Assembly (NCBI GenBank): GCA_947039395.1
Contig: CAMQYS010000004.1
Coordinates: 38,459-102,458, forward strand
Direction: 5' to 3'
DNA length: 64,000 bases
Source: an uncultured Deferribacteraceae bacterium
GTDB lineage: Bacteria > Chrysiogenota > Deferribacteres > Deferribacterales > Mucispirillaceae
Part shown: positions 8,747 through 17,658 of the stretch, one piece after another
How positions within the stretch are numbered: position 1 is the stretch's first letter
Layout: the number at the start of each line of letters is the position of its first letter
The notes under the pieces: generated by a model
What the model saw: only the letters and a program-made list of their open reading frames with translations
What the model was told of the DNA's origin: nothing
Databases searched by the model: none
Program-made: the position numbers and the translations under genes

Positions 8747-9433
8747 TTACTCCAATACTCCAACATTCCGTGCAGTATTCCAATCAATGTTACTTAAATT
8801 GTCCGACTCTTCAGTTTCATAAAGATCTAAACCAACTGTTGAAAGCCCGATAAATTTTACGTTTCCATCTGTTTCATTTTCATATATAGCCTTAGTTGTA
8901 GATAAAGCTTGTACAAAATTAAATGCATCTTTTATATTCTGATATTTACCGAGATACGTTCTACCTGTTTGCGAATCAAAATACTTTTGACATGCCTCAA
9001 TCGTTTTACCTATGACATGATTAAGAAATAACACACTATAATCAACTGTAAGTTCGCCAACTATTTTAGCACCAACCCAGCTTATATTATTTATATCCGT
9101 GATAGGATCATCGGTAACATATAATACATCTGATCTAATTTCATGACCGTAATAATATTCTCTATTTTGTAAGCGATATACCCCTCTTGTATGAGATATC
9201 TCTTTTACAAAAACATATGTTCTACCTGTATAATCAGTATAATTTTTACCACCATCACTATGATAAGAGAGATAACGTCCTGTGCTATCAATCAACAATT
9301 TATTGCTCACTTGTGCAAGAAAATTTGAAGGATGTGGCTTTATATCACCATTGCCATTATTTTTATCATCTATGATATCCCCACATGATAAAATAAACAA
9401 CTGTGTACACAGTAATAGTAATAATTTTTTGAT
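8747..9433 (-). CDS. Lipoprotein of unknown function, probable ATC start
   Basis: 228 residues from an ATC codon at 9433. The only canonical start, a TTG at 9400, leaves MFILSCG, too short for a signal peptide. Reading from ATC gives (M)KKLLLLLCTQLFILSCGD, a textbook lipoprotein signal with lipobox ILSC. A stop codon (TAA) lies four codons before the ATC, and AAGGA (9440-9444) is spaced six bases from it. The mature part has repeated elements of the form GRYLSYHSDGGKNYTDYTGRTYVFVKEI and GRTYLGKYQNI, plus WVGAKIVGELTVDY and WNTARNVGVLE; no known family is recognised. It stands alone, convergent with the sigma factor gene. Confidence 0.7.
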   Translation of the reverse strand: MKKLLLLLCTQLFILSCGDIIDDKNNGNGDIKPHPSNFLAQVSNKLLIDSTGRYLSYHSDGGKNYTDYTGRTYVFVKEISHTRGVYRLQNREYYYGHEIRSDVLYVTDDPITDINNISWVGAKIVGELTVDYSVLFLNHVIGKTIEACQKYFDSQTGRTYLGKYQNIKDAFNFVQALSTTKAIYENETDGNVKFIGLSTVGLDLYETEESDNLSNIDWNTARNVGVLE

Positions 9434-9439
9434 AAAATA

Positions 9440-9444
9440 TCCTT
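9440..9444 (-). promoter_or_regulatory. Ribosome binding site supporting the ATC start of the lipoprotein gene
   Basis: AAGGA read on the minus strand, six bases before ATC at 9433. It sets the start where the lipoprotein signal peptide is complete. Confidence 0.6.
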
Positions 9445-9511
9445 AAATTTAATTCCGATTTTGCTGTATAAGTAAATATTATGTTTTTATAAGATAATGT
9501 CAATATTAAAA

Positions 9512-9559
9512 ATATTTAAGCATAAACAATATCAGATATTTAAGCATAAACAATATCAG
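9512..9559. repeat. Tandem duplication of a 24-base unit
   Basis: Two identical copies, 9512-9535 and 9536-9559, each containing TTAAGCATAAACAATATCAG, in the divergent intergenic region between the lipoprotein and the membrane protein gene. The sequence just after (GATATCTTATG) is partly inverted to the unit, so a hairpin is possible. Confidence 0.9.
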
Positions 9560-9715
9560 ATATCTTATGTTTGATTACGGATATTTTTGAACTTCTTTCT
9601 GGTTATAAAGCTAATAAGTATAAACAATTTATCTATACTATAAATAACCAGTATTAACTTGTTTTTATATTTAAAAAGCTGTAAAATAGCTTGATATATG
9701 CAAAAGGATATTTTG

Positions 9716-10177
9716 ATGAAAAATTACGAATTCACATTTTCAATAAAGGGTTTTGGAGTTTTTTTCGCAGTGATGCTACCTAATATACTTTGGATAGCCT
9801 ACCCTCCTGCAAACGATATACTTACTACAAACCTAAGTGATTACTCTATACTAAATTATACTATGTTTACAAGTCAGTGGATAATGTTAACACTGCTTAT
9901 GATCTTAAGTAGAAAGGCAGAAACTGAAATAGATACTGCAAGTAATACAGATACATTTTATATTGTGTGTTGTACGGTATCACTTTTAGGATATTATATT
10001 TTTTGGGTACTATATTATATGGCGATTACCTCATCTATCGTATTTATGGGAATGGCTATCTTTCCATCAGTTTTTTTTATTATGTTTTCACTGTTAGAAA
10101 AAAATTATATAGCTCTCTTTCCTGCAATAATTTACGCAATCTTAAATATAGGAATTACATACTCAAATCTACCGTAA
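9716..10177 (+). CDS. Small multi-pass membrane protein, unknown function
   Basis: 153 residues from the ATG at 9716, which has AAAGGA upstream; an in-frame ATG 18 bases earlier has no ribosome binding site and would place that AAAGGA inside the gene. About five hydrophobic segments are visible: IKGFGVFFAVMLPNILWIAY, WIMLTLLMIL, FYIVCCTVSLLGYYIFWVLYY, ITSSIVFMGMAIFPSVFFIMF and IALFPAIIYAILNIGI. There is little hydrophilic sequence beyond short loops. No family is recognised with certainty. It stands alone in an accessory stretch before the decayed SUKH gene. Confidence 0.7.
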   Translation: MKNYEFTFSIKGFGVFFAVMLPNILWIAYPPANDILTTNLSDYSILNYTMFTSQWIMLTLLMILSRKAETEIDTASNTDTFYIVCCTVSLLGYYIFWVLYYMAITSSIVFMGMAIFPSVFFIMFSLLEKNYIALFPAIIYAILNIGITYSNLP

Positions 10178-10219
10178 AACTTATCTTATAACTATCAAAA
10201 AACTAGAGAGAATTATCTT

Positions 10220-10543
10220 ATGTCTATCATCGAACATTTAACGATATACAAAAGTTTTATAAAGAGTTATATAACGGATTTGACTATCATGCATGCCACT
10301 CTATGGGCTTATCTTCAGAAGATGATGTAACATATTTTCAGATCATGACTGGGAGGTAGTTGAAGAAAATAGCGAACTTATTGAGATTAATTTAGATACA
10401 ACATTCTGATTTTTCACTAACGGTATGGGTGGATATGTTGCAATAGATACGAAGTTGAATTCTAACGATAACACTGTTCTATGATGGGACGATGATCTTC
10501 CGCAATACAATATAAGTTTTGGGATTGTGTTGATAATGGATAG
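10220..10543 (+). pseudogene. Decayed SMI1/KNR4 (SUKH)-family gene
   Basis: From the ATG at 10220 (AGAGAG upstream) a protein can be pieced together across frames: MSIIEHF, NDIQKFYKELYNGFDYHAC, GLSSEDDVTYFQ, then in another frame FSDHDWEVVEENSELIEI, a TGA, FFTNGMGGYVAIDTKLN, NTVL, a TGA, WDDDLPQYNIS, and after one more shift FWDCVDNG and TAG. The NGMGGYVAIDT and WDDDLPQ...FWDCVDN elements resemble the SUKH immunity/anti-toxin fold. At least three single-base frameshifts in T-rich runs and two stops break it, so it is very unlikely to be made. SUKH genes often mark former polymorphic-toxin immunity sites; no toxin gene is seen here. Confidence 0.6.
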
Positions 10544-10642
10544 TAATCAGAATAATAATTAATAATATAAATACCCTACTCTCTATCATTAAAAAAATTT
10601 TATCTAAATGAACATACATTTTATAGTTATAATATAATAAAA

Positions 10643-10669
10643 GAGAGTGCTACATAACGTAACACTCTC
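10643..10669 (-). terminator. Intrinsic terminator downstream of potD
   Basis: GAGAGTG (10643-10649) pairs with CACTCTC (10663-10669), and TAC with GTA inside, around an ATAAC loop. On the minus strand the stem is followed by TTTTATTATATT. It lies 111 bases past the potD stop and would end the pot operon. Confidence 0.7.
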
Positions 10670-10779
10670 ATATCTAATTCTTATTTAATTCGTATCAATT
10701 TATTATTAATTCATAGTTAATCTCTATCAGCTAAATATAATCAATACTGTAATCTATCTAGTACGCACACAGCAACTAT

Positions 10780-11829
10780 CTAGTTTCCTGTTTTAAGTTT
10801 TTCCCAAAATTTTTCATAAACAACAATTGACTCAAAAACATCATTTTGAAATTCAATCTTATTGATCTCTTCTTGTGGAGGATAAAGGATTACACTTTCA
10901 GCGATATCTGTAGGTAAAAACTCTTTAGATTTTAGAGATGGTGATGAGTATCCATACTCTTCTGATATTCTTGCAGATATATCAGGACGTAGAAGATAGT
11001 TAATCAACTTATAAGCGTTATCAACATTCTCTGCCTTAGCAGGAATAACATAACTATCACCCCAACCTATAGCTCCCTCTTTAGGATAGACAAATTTAAT
11101 ATCAGGATTTTCTTTTGCTGCCATAAATACTTCTCCACCCCATACAAGCCCTATATAAACTTCTTCATTTAATAAAGGTACTTTAGGTGAATCAGAATTA
11201 AATAATCTTATTGATGGGTAAAGCTTTACTAATTCATTATAAGCTTCTTCAATCTCTTTAGGATCAGTACTATTCCCTGAATAACCTAGTTTTGCTAAAC
11301 CGATATGAAAAACTTCTCTTATATCGTTTTGTACGATAACTTTACCTTTATACTCTTCATTCCATAGATCACTCCAAGATGTCACATTATCTGGATTGAT
11401 AAATTTAGAGTTAACAGCTATACCTGTTATCCCCCACATAAACGGAACAGAATATTTATTACCTTTATCATAAGATTGATTAAGAAGTGCTTTATCAACC
11501 TCATTTAGATTAGGTAGTTTACTTAAATCAATAGGTAATAATAAACCATCATTTATCATCTTTCCAATATAATAGTTAGATGGAAAAAGAAGATCGTAAC
11601 CTAAACCATCTAATAACTTAACCTTAGAGTACATAGCCTCATTACTATCATAAGTTGAATAGATAACTTGAATACCTGTTTCTTTCTCAAAATTTTCTAA
11701 TATATCTTCCGATATATACTCTGCCCAATTAAAAACATTTACCACTTCTTTATTCTTCTTTTTACATGCAGGAATAAGTAGAAATGTAAATGCTATTAAA
11801 AGTAAAACTAAAAAATACTGTTTTTTCAT
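10780..11829 (-). CDS. potD: Spermidine/putrescine-binding lipoprotein PotD
   Basis: 349 residues. A lipoprotein signal (MKKQYFLVLLLIAFTFLLIPAC) gives an anchored periplasmic binding protein. VNVFNWAEYISEDILENFEKETGIQVIYSTYDSNEAMYSKV is the standard PotD/PotF opening. YDLLFPSNYYIGKM, VPFMWGITGIAVN, VWGGEVFMAAKENPDIKFVYPKEGAIGWGDSYVIP and NAYKLINYLL follow the family along its length. It captures polyamine and hands it to PotBC. Last gene of potA-B-C-D on this strand; the order ABCD is the classic one. Confidence 0.95.
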   Translation of the reverse strand: MKKQYFLVLLLIAFTFLLIPACKKKNKEVVNVFNWAEYISEDILENFEKETGIQVIYSTYDSNEAMYSKVKLLDGLGYDLLFPSNYYIGKMINDGLLLPIDLSKLPNLNEVDKALLNQSYDKGNKYSVPFMWGITGIAVNSKFINPDNVTSWSDLWNEEYKGKVIVQNDIREVFHIGLAKLGYSGNSTDPKEIEEAYNELVKLYPSIRLFNSDSPKVPLLNEEVYIGLVWGGEVFMAAKENPDIKFVYPKEGAIGWGDSYVIPAKAENVDNAYKLINYLLRPDISARISEEYGYSSPSLKSKEFLPTDIAESVILYPPQEEINKIEFQNDVFESIVVYEKFWEKLKTGN

Positions 11830-11893
11830 AACTTTTAACTCCCCTTTTTTTACTTTTATAAACTAACCAAGTTGTTCTAAAACACTCAATCTG

Positions 11894-12682
11894 TTATTTA
11901 TTTTTATTTAACTTTGATTTATCTTTTAATAGTATCTGTGAAAGAACTATTAAAATAAACGATAATCCAAATATAATCGTACTAAGTGCATTAACCTCAG
12001 GTGTTACTCCTAGTCGTACCATTGAGTATACCTTTAATGGTAAAACCTCAAACCCAGGACCTGTTGTGAAAAATGAACCTATTGAATCATCCATTGATAT
12101 AGTAAATGATAGCAACCAACCTGCAACTACAGCTGGTAATATTGATGGTAAAATAATATACCAAAATGTTTTTAAACTATCAGCTCCTAAATCTTTTGCA
12201 GCTTCAATAATATTTTTATCAAAACCAGCAAGCCTTGTAAATAATGCTATCACTACAAACGGCAAGCTAAAAGTAACATGAGTAATTAATAATGTTGAAA
12301 AACCAAGTGGCATATCAATCACTAAAAATAGTATCAATAACGAAATCCCCATAACAATATCTGGAGACATCAACACTACATATATAAGCGTCAATAGAAA
12401 GTTTTTACCGAAAAATTTAAACCTAAATATAGATACCGATGCTAAAGTTCCAATAATAGTAGATATCGTTGCAACAGATACTGCTAAAATAAATGAGTTA
12501 AATGCAGCTTCAACTAACCCTTTATTATTGAATAGTTTGATATACCATTTAAAAGTAAACTCTCCTATTGATGTGCCGTACTGTGATGAATTAAACGATA
12601 AGAAAATAAGTATAATTAAGGGTATATACAAAAATAGATATACCGTACATAAATAGATATTTTTTAAATATTTTTTACTCAT
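11894..12682 (-). CDS. potC: Polyamine ABC transporter permease PotC
   Basis: 262 residues with six hydrophobic segments and the ABC-permease EAA loop EAAKDLGADSLKTFWYIILPSILPAVVAG, which contacts the ATPase. The N-terminal segment YLFLYIPLIILIFLSFNSSQYGTSIGEFTFKWY is typical of PotC. It starts two bases after the potB stop, so translation is probably coupled. It forms the inner-membrane channel with PotB. Confidence 0.94.
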   Translation of the reverse strand: MSKKYLKNIYLCTVYLFLYIPLIILIFLSFNSSQYGTSIGEFTFKWYIKLFNNKGLVEAAFNSFILAVSVATISTIIGTLASVSIFRFKFFGKNFLLTLIYVVLMSPDIVMGISLLILFLVIDMPLGFSTLLITHVTFSLPFVVIALFTRLAGFDKNIIEAAKDLGADSLKTFWYIILPSILPAVVAGWLLSFTISMDDSIGSFFTTGPGFEVLPLKVYSMVRLGVTPEVNALSTIIFGLSFILIVLSQILLKDKSKLNKNK

Positions 12683-12684
12683 AT

Positions 12685-13536
12685 CTATAACACCTTACTA
12701 TTAATTTTCTTAGCAGATTTATAGTATGCAAATAACATAAACGCCATAATAATCATCAATAGATTAGATACAGCTGATCCAAATGGCCAGTTTCTTGCAA
12801 GTAAAAATTGATCCTTAATCAGATTACCAATAAGAAGATTTTTTGCCCCACCTAAAATATCTGGAATATAAAATAAACCAAGTGATGGTAGAAATACCAG
12901 TAAACAACCAGCTATTATTCCTGGTACAGTTAAAGGTATAATTATATAAGTAAACACTTTAAATTTGCTTGCACCTAAATCTCCAGCTGCTTCAATATAC
13001 CTTACATCAAGTTTATCTATCGTTGCATAAAGAGGCAAAATCATAAACGGTAGAAGTGTATACACAAGCCCTAATATAACTGCCCCCTCTGTGTATAAAA
13101 GATTTAACGGTGCATCAATTATTCCAACCGTTTCAAGAACAGTATTTATAATTCCATTCGTTGTTAATAAAACTTTAATCGCATATGTACGAATTAATGC
13201 TGACGTCCAATACGGAATAATTACAAGTATCGCAAGTAATGATTTATATTTAAAGTTTGACCTAGCAAGCATATATGCAAACGGATAACCGATTAGAAGA
13301 ACTATAACTGTGGTGATAGTTGCCATCTTAAATGAGTTAAATAGAACTTGAAAATATAACGAACTAAAAAATGATTTATAGTTATCAAGTGTAAAAGCTA
13401 CTTTGAAAAACTCTGTATCACTTCTTTCAAAAAAACTTATCACAAACATCATTATGTTAGGTATAAATGCAAATATTAAAAGCCATAAAGCTATAATTGC
13501 GATAGTAACAACGTTGAAAAAGTTACGTTCTTTCAT
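12685..13536 (-). CDS. potB: Polyamine ABC transporter permease PotB
   Basis: 283 residues. About six membrane segments, with the EAA loop EAAGDLGASKFKVFTYIIIPLTVPGIIAG near residue 190 and the PotB/PotC-like opening LLIFAFIPNIMMFVISFFER. The gene starts inside the end of potA (13536 against the potA stop at 13523), so the two overlap by 14 bases, indicating coupled translation. Confidence 0.94.
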   Translation of the reverse strand: MKERNFFNVVTIAIIALWLLIFAFIPNIMMFVISFFERSDTEFFKVAFTLDNYKSFFSSLYFQVLFNSFKMATITTVIVLLIGYPFAYMLARSNFKYKSLLAILVIIPYWTSALIRTYAIKVLLTTNGIINTVLETVGIIDAPLNLLYTEGAVILGLVYTLLPFMILPLYATIDKLDVRYIEAAGDLGASKFKVFTYIIIPLTVPGIIAGCLLVFLPSLGLFYIPDILGGAKNLLIGNLIKDQFLLARNWPFGSAVSNLLMIIMAFMLFAYYKSAKKINSKVL

Positions 13537-14776
13537 CAGTTATAACTACCTCCCATCCAGATACCCAACCGATAGAAACTTTCTCATTATAGTTATAATC
13601 TAAATCTTCATACTCTTCATTGAAGAACTCTGATGCTTTAATCTGTTTACCGTTATTTAATCTGATTAATGTATCAAGCGTTGCACCTTTATAAGTTTTA
13701 AACTCTATGTTACCTAACATCAACCCTTCTGTATCAGGCACTTCAGATATTTTCTCTATCAACATATCTTCAGGACGTAGAAGCAATTTAAATTTCTGTC
13801 CAACTTCTAATTTTTTCTCTGTGTCAACGGTACAAATTCTACCTTCAACTTTAGCATTGATAAGGTTATCTTCTGTGTATCCTAAAACCTCTGCATCAAA
13901 TATATTTATATCGCCTATGAATGATGCTACAAAAAGTGACGTAGGATTTTCATAAACATTTTTAGGAGAACCGATCTGCTCAACTACTCCATTATTCATA
14001 ACAACAACTCTATCAGACATAGATAAAGCCTCTTCTTGATCGTGCGTTACGAATATAAAAGTTATACCTAACTTACGCTGTAACTGTTTTAATTCATTCT
14101 GCATATTTTTACGTAAAGAGGCATCAAGTGCTGATAACGGTTCATCAAGTAATAACACTAATGGATTATTAACAACGGCTCTTGCAAGAGCAACACGTTG
14201 TTGCTGTCCACCTGATAGTTGATGAGGTTTACGATCAATATAATCTTCTAACTTAACGATGCGAAGTATATCCATCACACGAGTGTGAATATCCTCTTTA
14301 GGTATTTTATTCATCTTAAGTCCGAAAGCTACATTGTTATATACAGTCATGTGTGGAAATAAAGCGTAACTTTGAAAAACAGTATTTACGCCTCTTTTAT
14401 TCGGTTGTTCATCTTTTATCAATTTTCCGTTGATGAATAACTCTCCTGAATCTGCTGTTTCAAACCCACCGATAATTCTAAGTGTTGTTGTTTTACCGCA
14501 CCCTGAAGGACCAAGTAATGTTAAAAACTCTCCGTTGTAGATAGATAGATCTAAATTATCTAAAACTTTTTTAGAGTCAAACGATTTATTAATACCTTTT
14601 AACTCTACAATTACCTTGCGTCTAACATCTAAAGTTACTACTTCATTAGTATCATTATCTAAAATATTTTCAGATTGATTATCAATTGAATAATCTTTTT
14701 TTGATATTATGTCTGCAAAAAAATTACTGCTTATCCTAAAAATATTAGGAAAAGATGTAAAAGCTGTTTTTTTCAA
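13523..14776 (-). CDS. potA: Polyamine ABC transporter ATPase PotA with N-terminal extension, TTG start
   Basis: 417 residues. Walker A is GPSGCGKTTTLRIIGG, the Q-loop is TVFQSYALFPHMTV, the signature is LSGGQQQRVALARA, Walker B is LVLLLDEPLSALD and the H-loop is FVTHDQEEAL. A C-terminal TOBE-type regulatory domain follows (LLLRPEDMLIEK). About 55 extra residues precede the usual start (MKKTAFTSFPNIFRISSNFFADIISKKDYSIDNQSE...); they contain no obvious domain. The start is a TTG at 14776 with GGAG seven bases upstream. Normal PotA is nearer 370 residues. First gene of the pot operon, preceded by a 660-base AT-rich gap. Confidence 0.93.
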   Translation of the reverse strand: MKKTAFTSFPNIFRISSNFFADIISKKDYSIDNQSENILDNDTNEVVTLDVRRKVIVELKGINKSFDSKKVLDNLDLSIYNGEFLTLLGPSGCGKTTTLRIIGGFETADSGELFINGKLIKDEQPNKRGVNTVFQSYALFPHMTVYNNVAFGLKMNKIPKEDIHTRVMDILRIVKLEDYIDRKPHQLSGGQQQRVALARAVVNNPLVLLLDEPLSALDASLRKNMQNELKQLQRKLGITFIFVTHDQEEALSMSDRVVVMNNGVVEQIGSPKNVYENPTSLFVASFIGDINIFDAEVLGYTEDNLINAKVEGRICTVDTEKKLEVGQKFKLLLRPEDMLIEKISEVPDTEGLMLGNIEFKTYKGATLDTLIRLNNGKQIKASEFFNEEYEDLDYNYNEKVSIGWVSGWEVVITDERT

Positions 14777-15440
14777 AATAACACTCCAAAATTTAACTCT
14801 TTAGAAGTGAAAAAGTATAGTTTTTTTAGTGAAATGTCAAGCTTTTTTACAAAATAAACAAAATAATTAAATAATCAGAAAGTTAAAATTTAAAATAAAT
14901 GTGTAAACTATTAATAATATTAGACTTTTTGTTATAATTTAAAAAGGATTAATTACGTATATTTTATAAAAATAGTTACAATAGTTGTATAAAAAGTATA
15001 AAAAAATTATATATTTTTAAGAATATATGAAATAATTGAATTTATAGTCAAAAAATATAAAATAGTAGAGATATATATACAAATATTAGCTCTAAATATG
15101 TGATATTTCATCAAAATTGACAAAAAAATAGGAAAGTGTTAGAAAATCGTTAAAAAATGATCGGCTTGATAAGTGTTAATTTTACATAGATTGAAAAAAA
15201 TAATAAGTGTTAAATTTACATAGATTGAAAAAAATAATAAGTGTTAAATTTACATAGATTGAAAAAATATAGAAAGTTTTAGAGTTGAGATTAAATAAAA
15301 TTAATCTTAGATAACTATTTATATATTTTATTTTATTTTGTTTAGTATTAATGATTACTTTAATACGACCTATTGATATATTTTATTAACGAATGATATC
15401 AACTATTAGTTTATAGTACCTATTATCTTAAAGTAAATTA
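14777..15440. other. AT-rich gene-free stretch between potA and the rod-like protein
   Basis: No open frame of note on either strand. It holds the potA leader at its left end and three 34-base repeats at 15171-15272. Poly-A/T tracts at irregular spacing are common. Nothing further is recognised. Confidence 0.7.
15171..15272. repeat. Three tandem 34-base repeats
   Basis: Copies begin at 15171, 15205 and 15239, each reading AAGTGTTAA(A/T)TTTACATAGA followed by TTGAAAAAA. They are adjacent with no spacers, so this is not a CRISPR array. The third copy diverges at its end. Function unknown. Confidence 0.9.
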
Positions 15441-16019
15441 TTAGCCGATTATATCTATAAGGCGTTTCATCATATCATCAGACGATGTGATAACTAGAGC
15501 GTTAGCTTTAAAATATGCGTTATTGATAAGGCTTCCGACGGTTTCAGTTACAATATTGACATTTGATGTTACTTGATATCCAGACATGAGAGAGTCGGTA
15601 GGCGATACAGCACCGAGATTGCCTCCTAGTGAGTTCAATCTACCGATCGGTTCACCGTTACTATATAGAAAGCCGTCATCGTCAACAGAGAGATCAGCCG
15701 TATCAAGCGAAGTGAAAGATATATCTTGACTACCATCTAATCTGAACGATCTATTACCGGGAGATTGATATCCACCGACTCCACCGTGTCTATTAACTAT
15801 AGATACATCTTGCGGATTACCAGTGTATAGTAGCGATCCAGAGTTAGTGTTAACTCTAAGAGGAGCTAAACCAACTCCACCTTGGCTCATTTCAGATAGA
15901 GATGCTAGACGAGATTTAAATGAGGGCGTGTTTATATTAGCGATGTTATTAGCTCTAACATTTGCAACAGATGATCCAACATTTAAAGCTTGTGCGGCTG
16001 CGGTTATTGCTCCTATCAT
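15441..16019 (-). CDS. Flagellar basal-body rod-like protein, FlgC/FlgG type, standing alone
   Basis: 192 residues. The N-terminus IGAITAAAQALNVGSSVANVRANNIANINTPSFK matches the rod-protein coiled-coil motif with the NIAN-NTPGF-like signature. The C-terminus QVTSNVNIVTETVGSLINNAYFKANALVITSSDDMMKRLIDI matches the other half of the coiled coil (SNV-----V-LI-----A-K-I---D-M----D). The middle is shorter than in FlgG and Gly/Ser-rich. It would be exported by a flagellar type III system, but no other flagellar gene is in the window. Its base composition looks less AT-rich than its neighbours. It may be a true rod part encoded away from the main cluster. Confidence 0.75.
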   Translation of the reverse strand: MIGAITAAAQALNVGSSVANVRANNIANINTPSFKSRLASLSEMSQGGVGLAPLRVNTNSGSLLYTGNPQDVSIVNRHGGVGGYQSPGNRSFRLDGSQDISFTSLDTADLSVDDDGFLYSNGEPIGRLNSLGGNLGAVSPTDSLMSGYQVTSNVNIVTETVGSLINNAYFKANALVITSSDDMMKRLIDIIG

Positions 16020-16123
16020 ATATAAATTATAGGTAGTTTAGCAGTAGTTTGCAATGCTTTTAATCTAAGTTACAATTTATATGTTTATTATAAGTTAGAT
16101 ATAGAAGCGATTTTTATTATTTA

Positions 16124-17656
16124 TTATTTAATATTAAACTTTCTAAAAGCTTGTATCACTTGAAATATACCGTAACCGATAGCGATTTTACCGAAGATGT
16201 AGAAGAAGTAAAAGGAGATTAGTTGAAACGGATTTAAACTATTTATATCTAAGTTGCTATTGGGTAATGTACCTGCAACAACTTTCATTAAATCTAAATT
16301 AGTAGGAGTTAAATAACTAAAGTAAGTTATTAAAATGATTTCAAGAGATATATTAGAGTTAAAATAAGTATATATAAAATAAAAACTTATCAGCGATATT
16401 AAAACAGGAGGAACACTTTTTTTAATATAGTTTTTACGATCTAAACATATATAAAATGGTATCCATAAATAAATAACGAAAATTACAAAAAATATTTTCA
16501 TAGAAATTAATGAAGTATAAGCTAAACTTACAGATATAAAGCTAGTTATAAAGATAAATCTAACTGCTTTGATCCAGTCTTGTCCATGATTGTTTGATAA
16601 CCTACTAAGCATAAGAGAAAGAAGTTCTGCGTATAATTCAACAATATTTTTATCTTCTTTCTTATTCTTATATTCTTTAATGCTATCTATTTTACTTTCA
16701 TTATCTGTTTTAATATTTTCAACTTTTTGATTGTCGTTATCTTCTTTCTTTTTATCATTATTTTTTAATTTTTCAATTCTTGATTTAAGATAATCTTCAT
16801 ATAATTTTTTTTCATCTGCTTTATATTTTAATGCTTTGATTGTATTTGATCTTGCAAGTTCTTCATGTTTAAATATTATTGCAGTATCAGAGTTTTCAAT
16901 ATAAGGTTCAAAATTAACTCTACTTATAACACCACCATTAATAACACTAGCGTTTTCAAAACGAAACTTACTTATATGCACGTTGTTAAAATCAATACGG
17001 CAATCTATGACACTATTTTTTATCTCAATCTCAGAGTTTGTAAAGCACTCATCCTCATTACAATAAATATCCCTAAAAAACATTATACATGTACCTTTTC
17101 CAAATGAAAGGTTATCAAAAGTTACTTTACTTCTTGTTTTTATTCCAACAAAACTAGCCATTTTATTAAAAAAAGTGCTTGTAAAATAAGCATCTTTATA
17201 AAAATGAGAATCCTTAAAGTAAGTGACCCCCATAAAATTACAAGCATTAAAATTAACTTCCTTTATAAAAATTGAATTACTAAAATTTACATCTAAATTG
17301 AAAATAGAAGATGACGCATAAATTTCATTATTAAATGTGGTATTAGAAAAATCAATTATTGGTCCTGTTTTACTAGAATTTATTTTATTTAAGTTTACTA
17401 TATAACGGCATATACGATTACCATTATGGATATCATCGTCTAACACATCTCCTAAATCACTTAATATACCTTTAAGGTTAAAATCATAACCTAAGCTAAA
17501 CTCGATTGCATTTGTTTTATTCTGTTTATTAGTTTTCTTCCCGATATTAAGAATCAACTTTTCTTCTGCTACTCCCTTTGATTTCTGATCTGCTAAATCT
17601 TCTTTAAGCCACTGAATTAAGTGTGCTTTATTAATATATTTTTCAGGTTGTAACAT
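16124..17656 (-). CDS. Pentapeptide-repeat membrane protein with C-terminal channel-like region
   Basis: 510 residues. Residues about 100-260 hold irregular pentapeptide-type repeats (DFSNTTFNNEIY, VNFSNSIFIKEVNFNACNFMGVTYFKDSHFYKDAYFTSTFF, FDNLSFGKG) that would form a right-handed beta-helix. A charged Lys/Asp/Asn-rich linker (about 290-345) follows, then four to five membrane segments. The ending PFQLISFYFFYIFGKIAIGYGIFQVIQAFRKF resembles proteins annotated as pentapeptide-repeat proteins with an ion-channel-like tail. Function unknown. The gene starts two bases past the stop of a 42-residue open frame, so the two are probably co-transcribed. Confidence 0.7.
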   Translation of the reverse strand: MLQPEKYINKAHLIQWLKEDLADQKSKGVAEEKLILNIGKKTNKQNKTNAIEFSLGYDFNLKGILSDLGDVLDDDIHNGNRICRYIVNLNKINSSKTGPIIDFSNTTFNNEIYASSSIFNLDVNFSNSIFIKEVNFNACNFMGVTYFKDSHFYKDAYFTSTFFNKMASFVGIKTRSKVTFDNLSFGKGTCIMFFRDIYCNEDECFTNSEIEIKNSVIDCRIDFNNVHISKFRFENASVINGGVISRVNFEPYIENSDTAIIFKHEELARSNTIKALKYKADEKKLYEDYLKSRIEKLKNNDKKKEDNDNQKVENIKTDNESKIDSIKEYKNKKEDKNIVELYAELLSLMLSRLSNNHGQDWIKAVRFIFITSFISVSLAYTSLISMKIFFVIFVIYLWIPFYICLDRKNYIKKSVPPVLISLISFYFIYTYFNSNISLEIILITYFSYLTPTNLDLMKVVAGTLPNSNLDINSLNPFQLISFYFFYIFGKIAIGYGIFQVIQAFRKFNIK

Positions 17657-17658
17657 AA

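Noticed and set aside
10220..10543. TGA read as Trp, since two TGA codons fall where SUKH proteins often have an aromatic residue
   Set aside because: aroE, ntrX and the APH/kinase gene end naturally in TGA, Trp is encoded by TGG throughout, and the same piece also has frameshifts. Decay is simpler.
15171..15272. CRISPR array
   Set aside because: The three 34-base copies are directly adjacent without spacers, and no cas gene is present.
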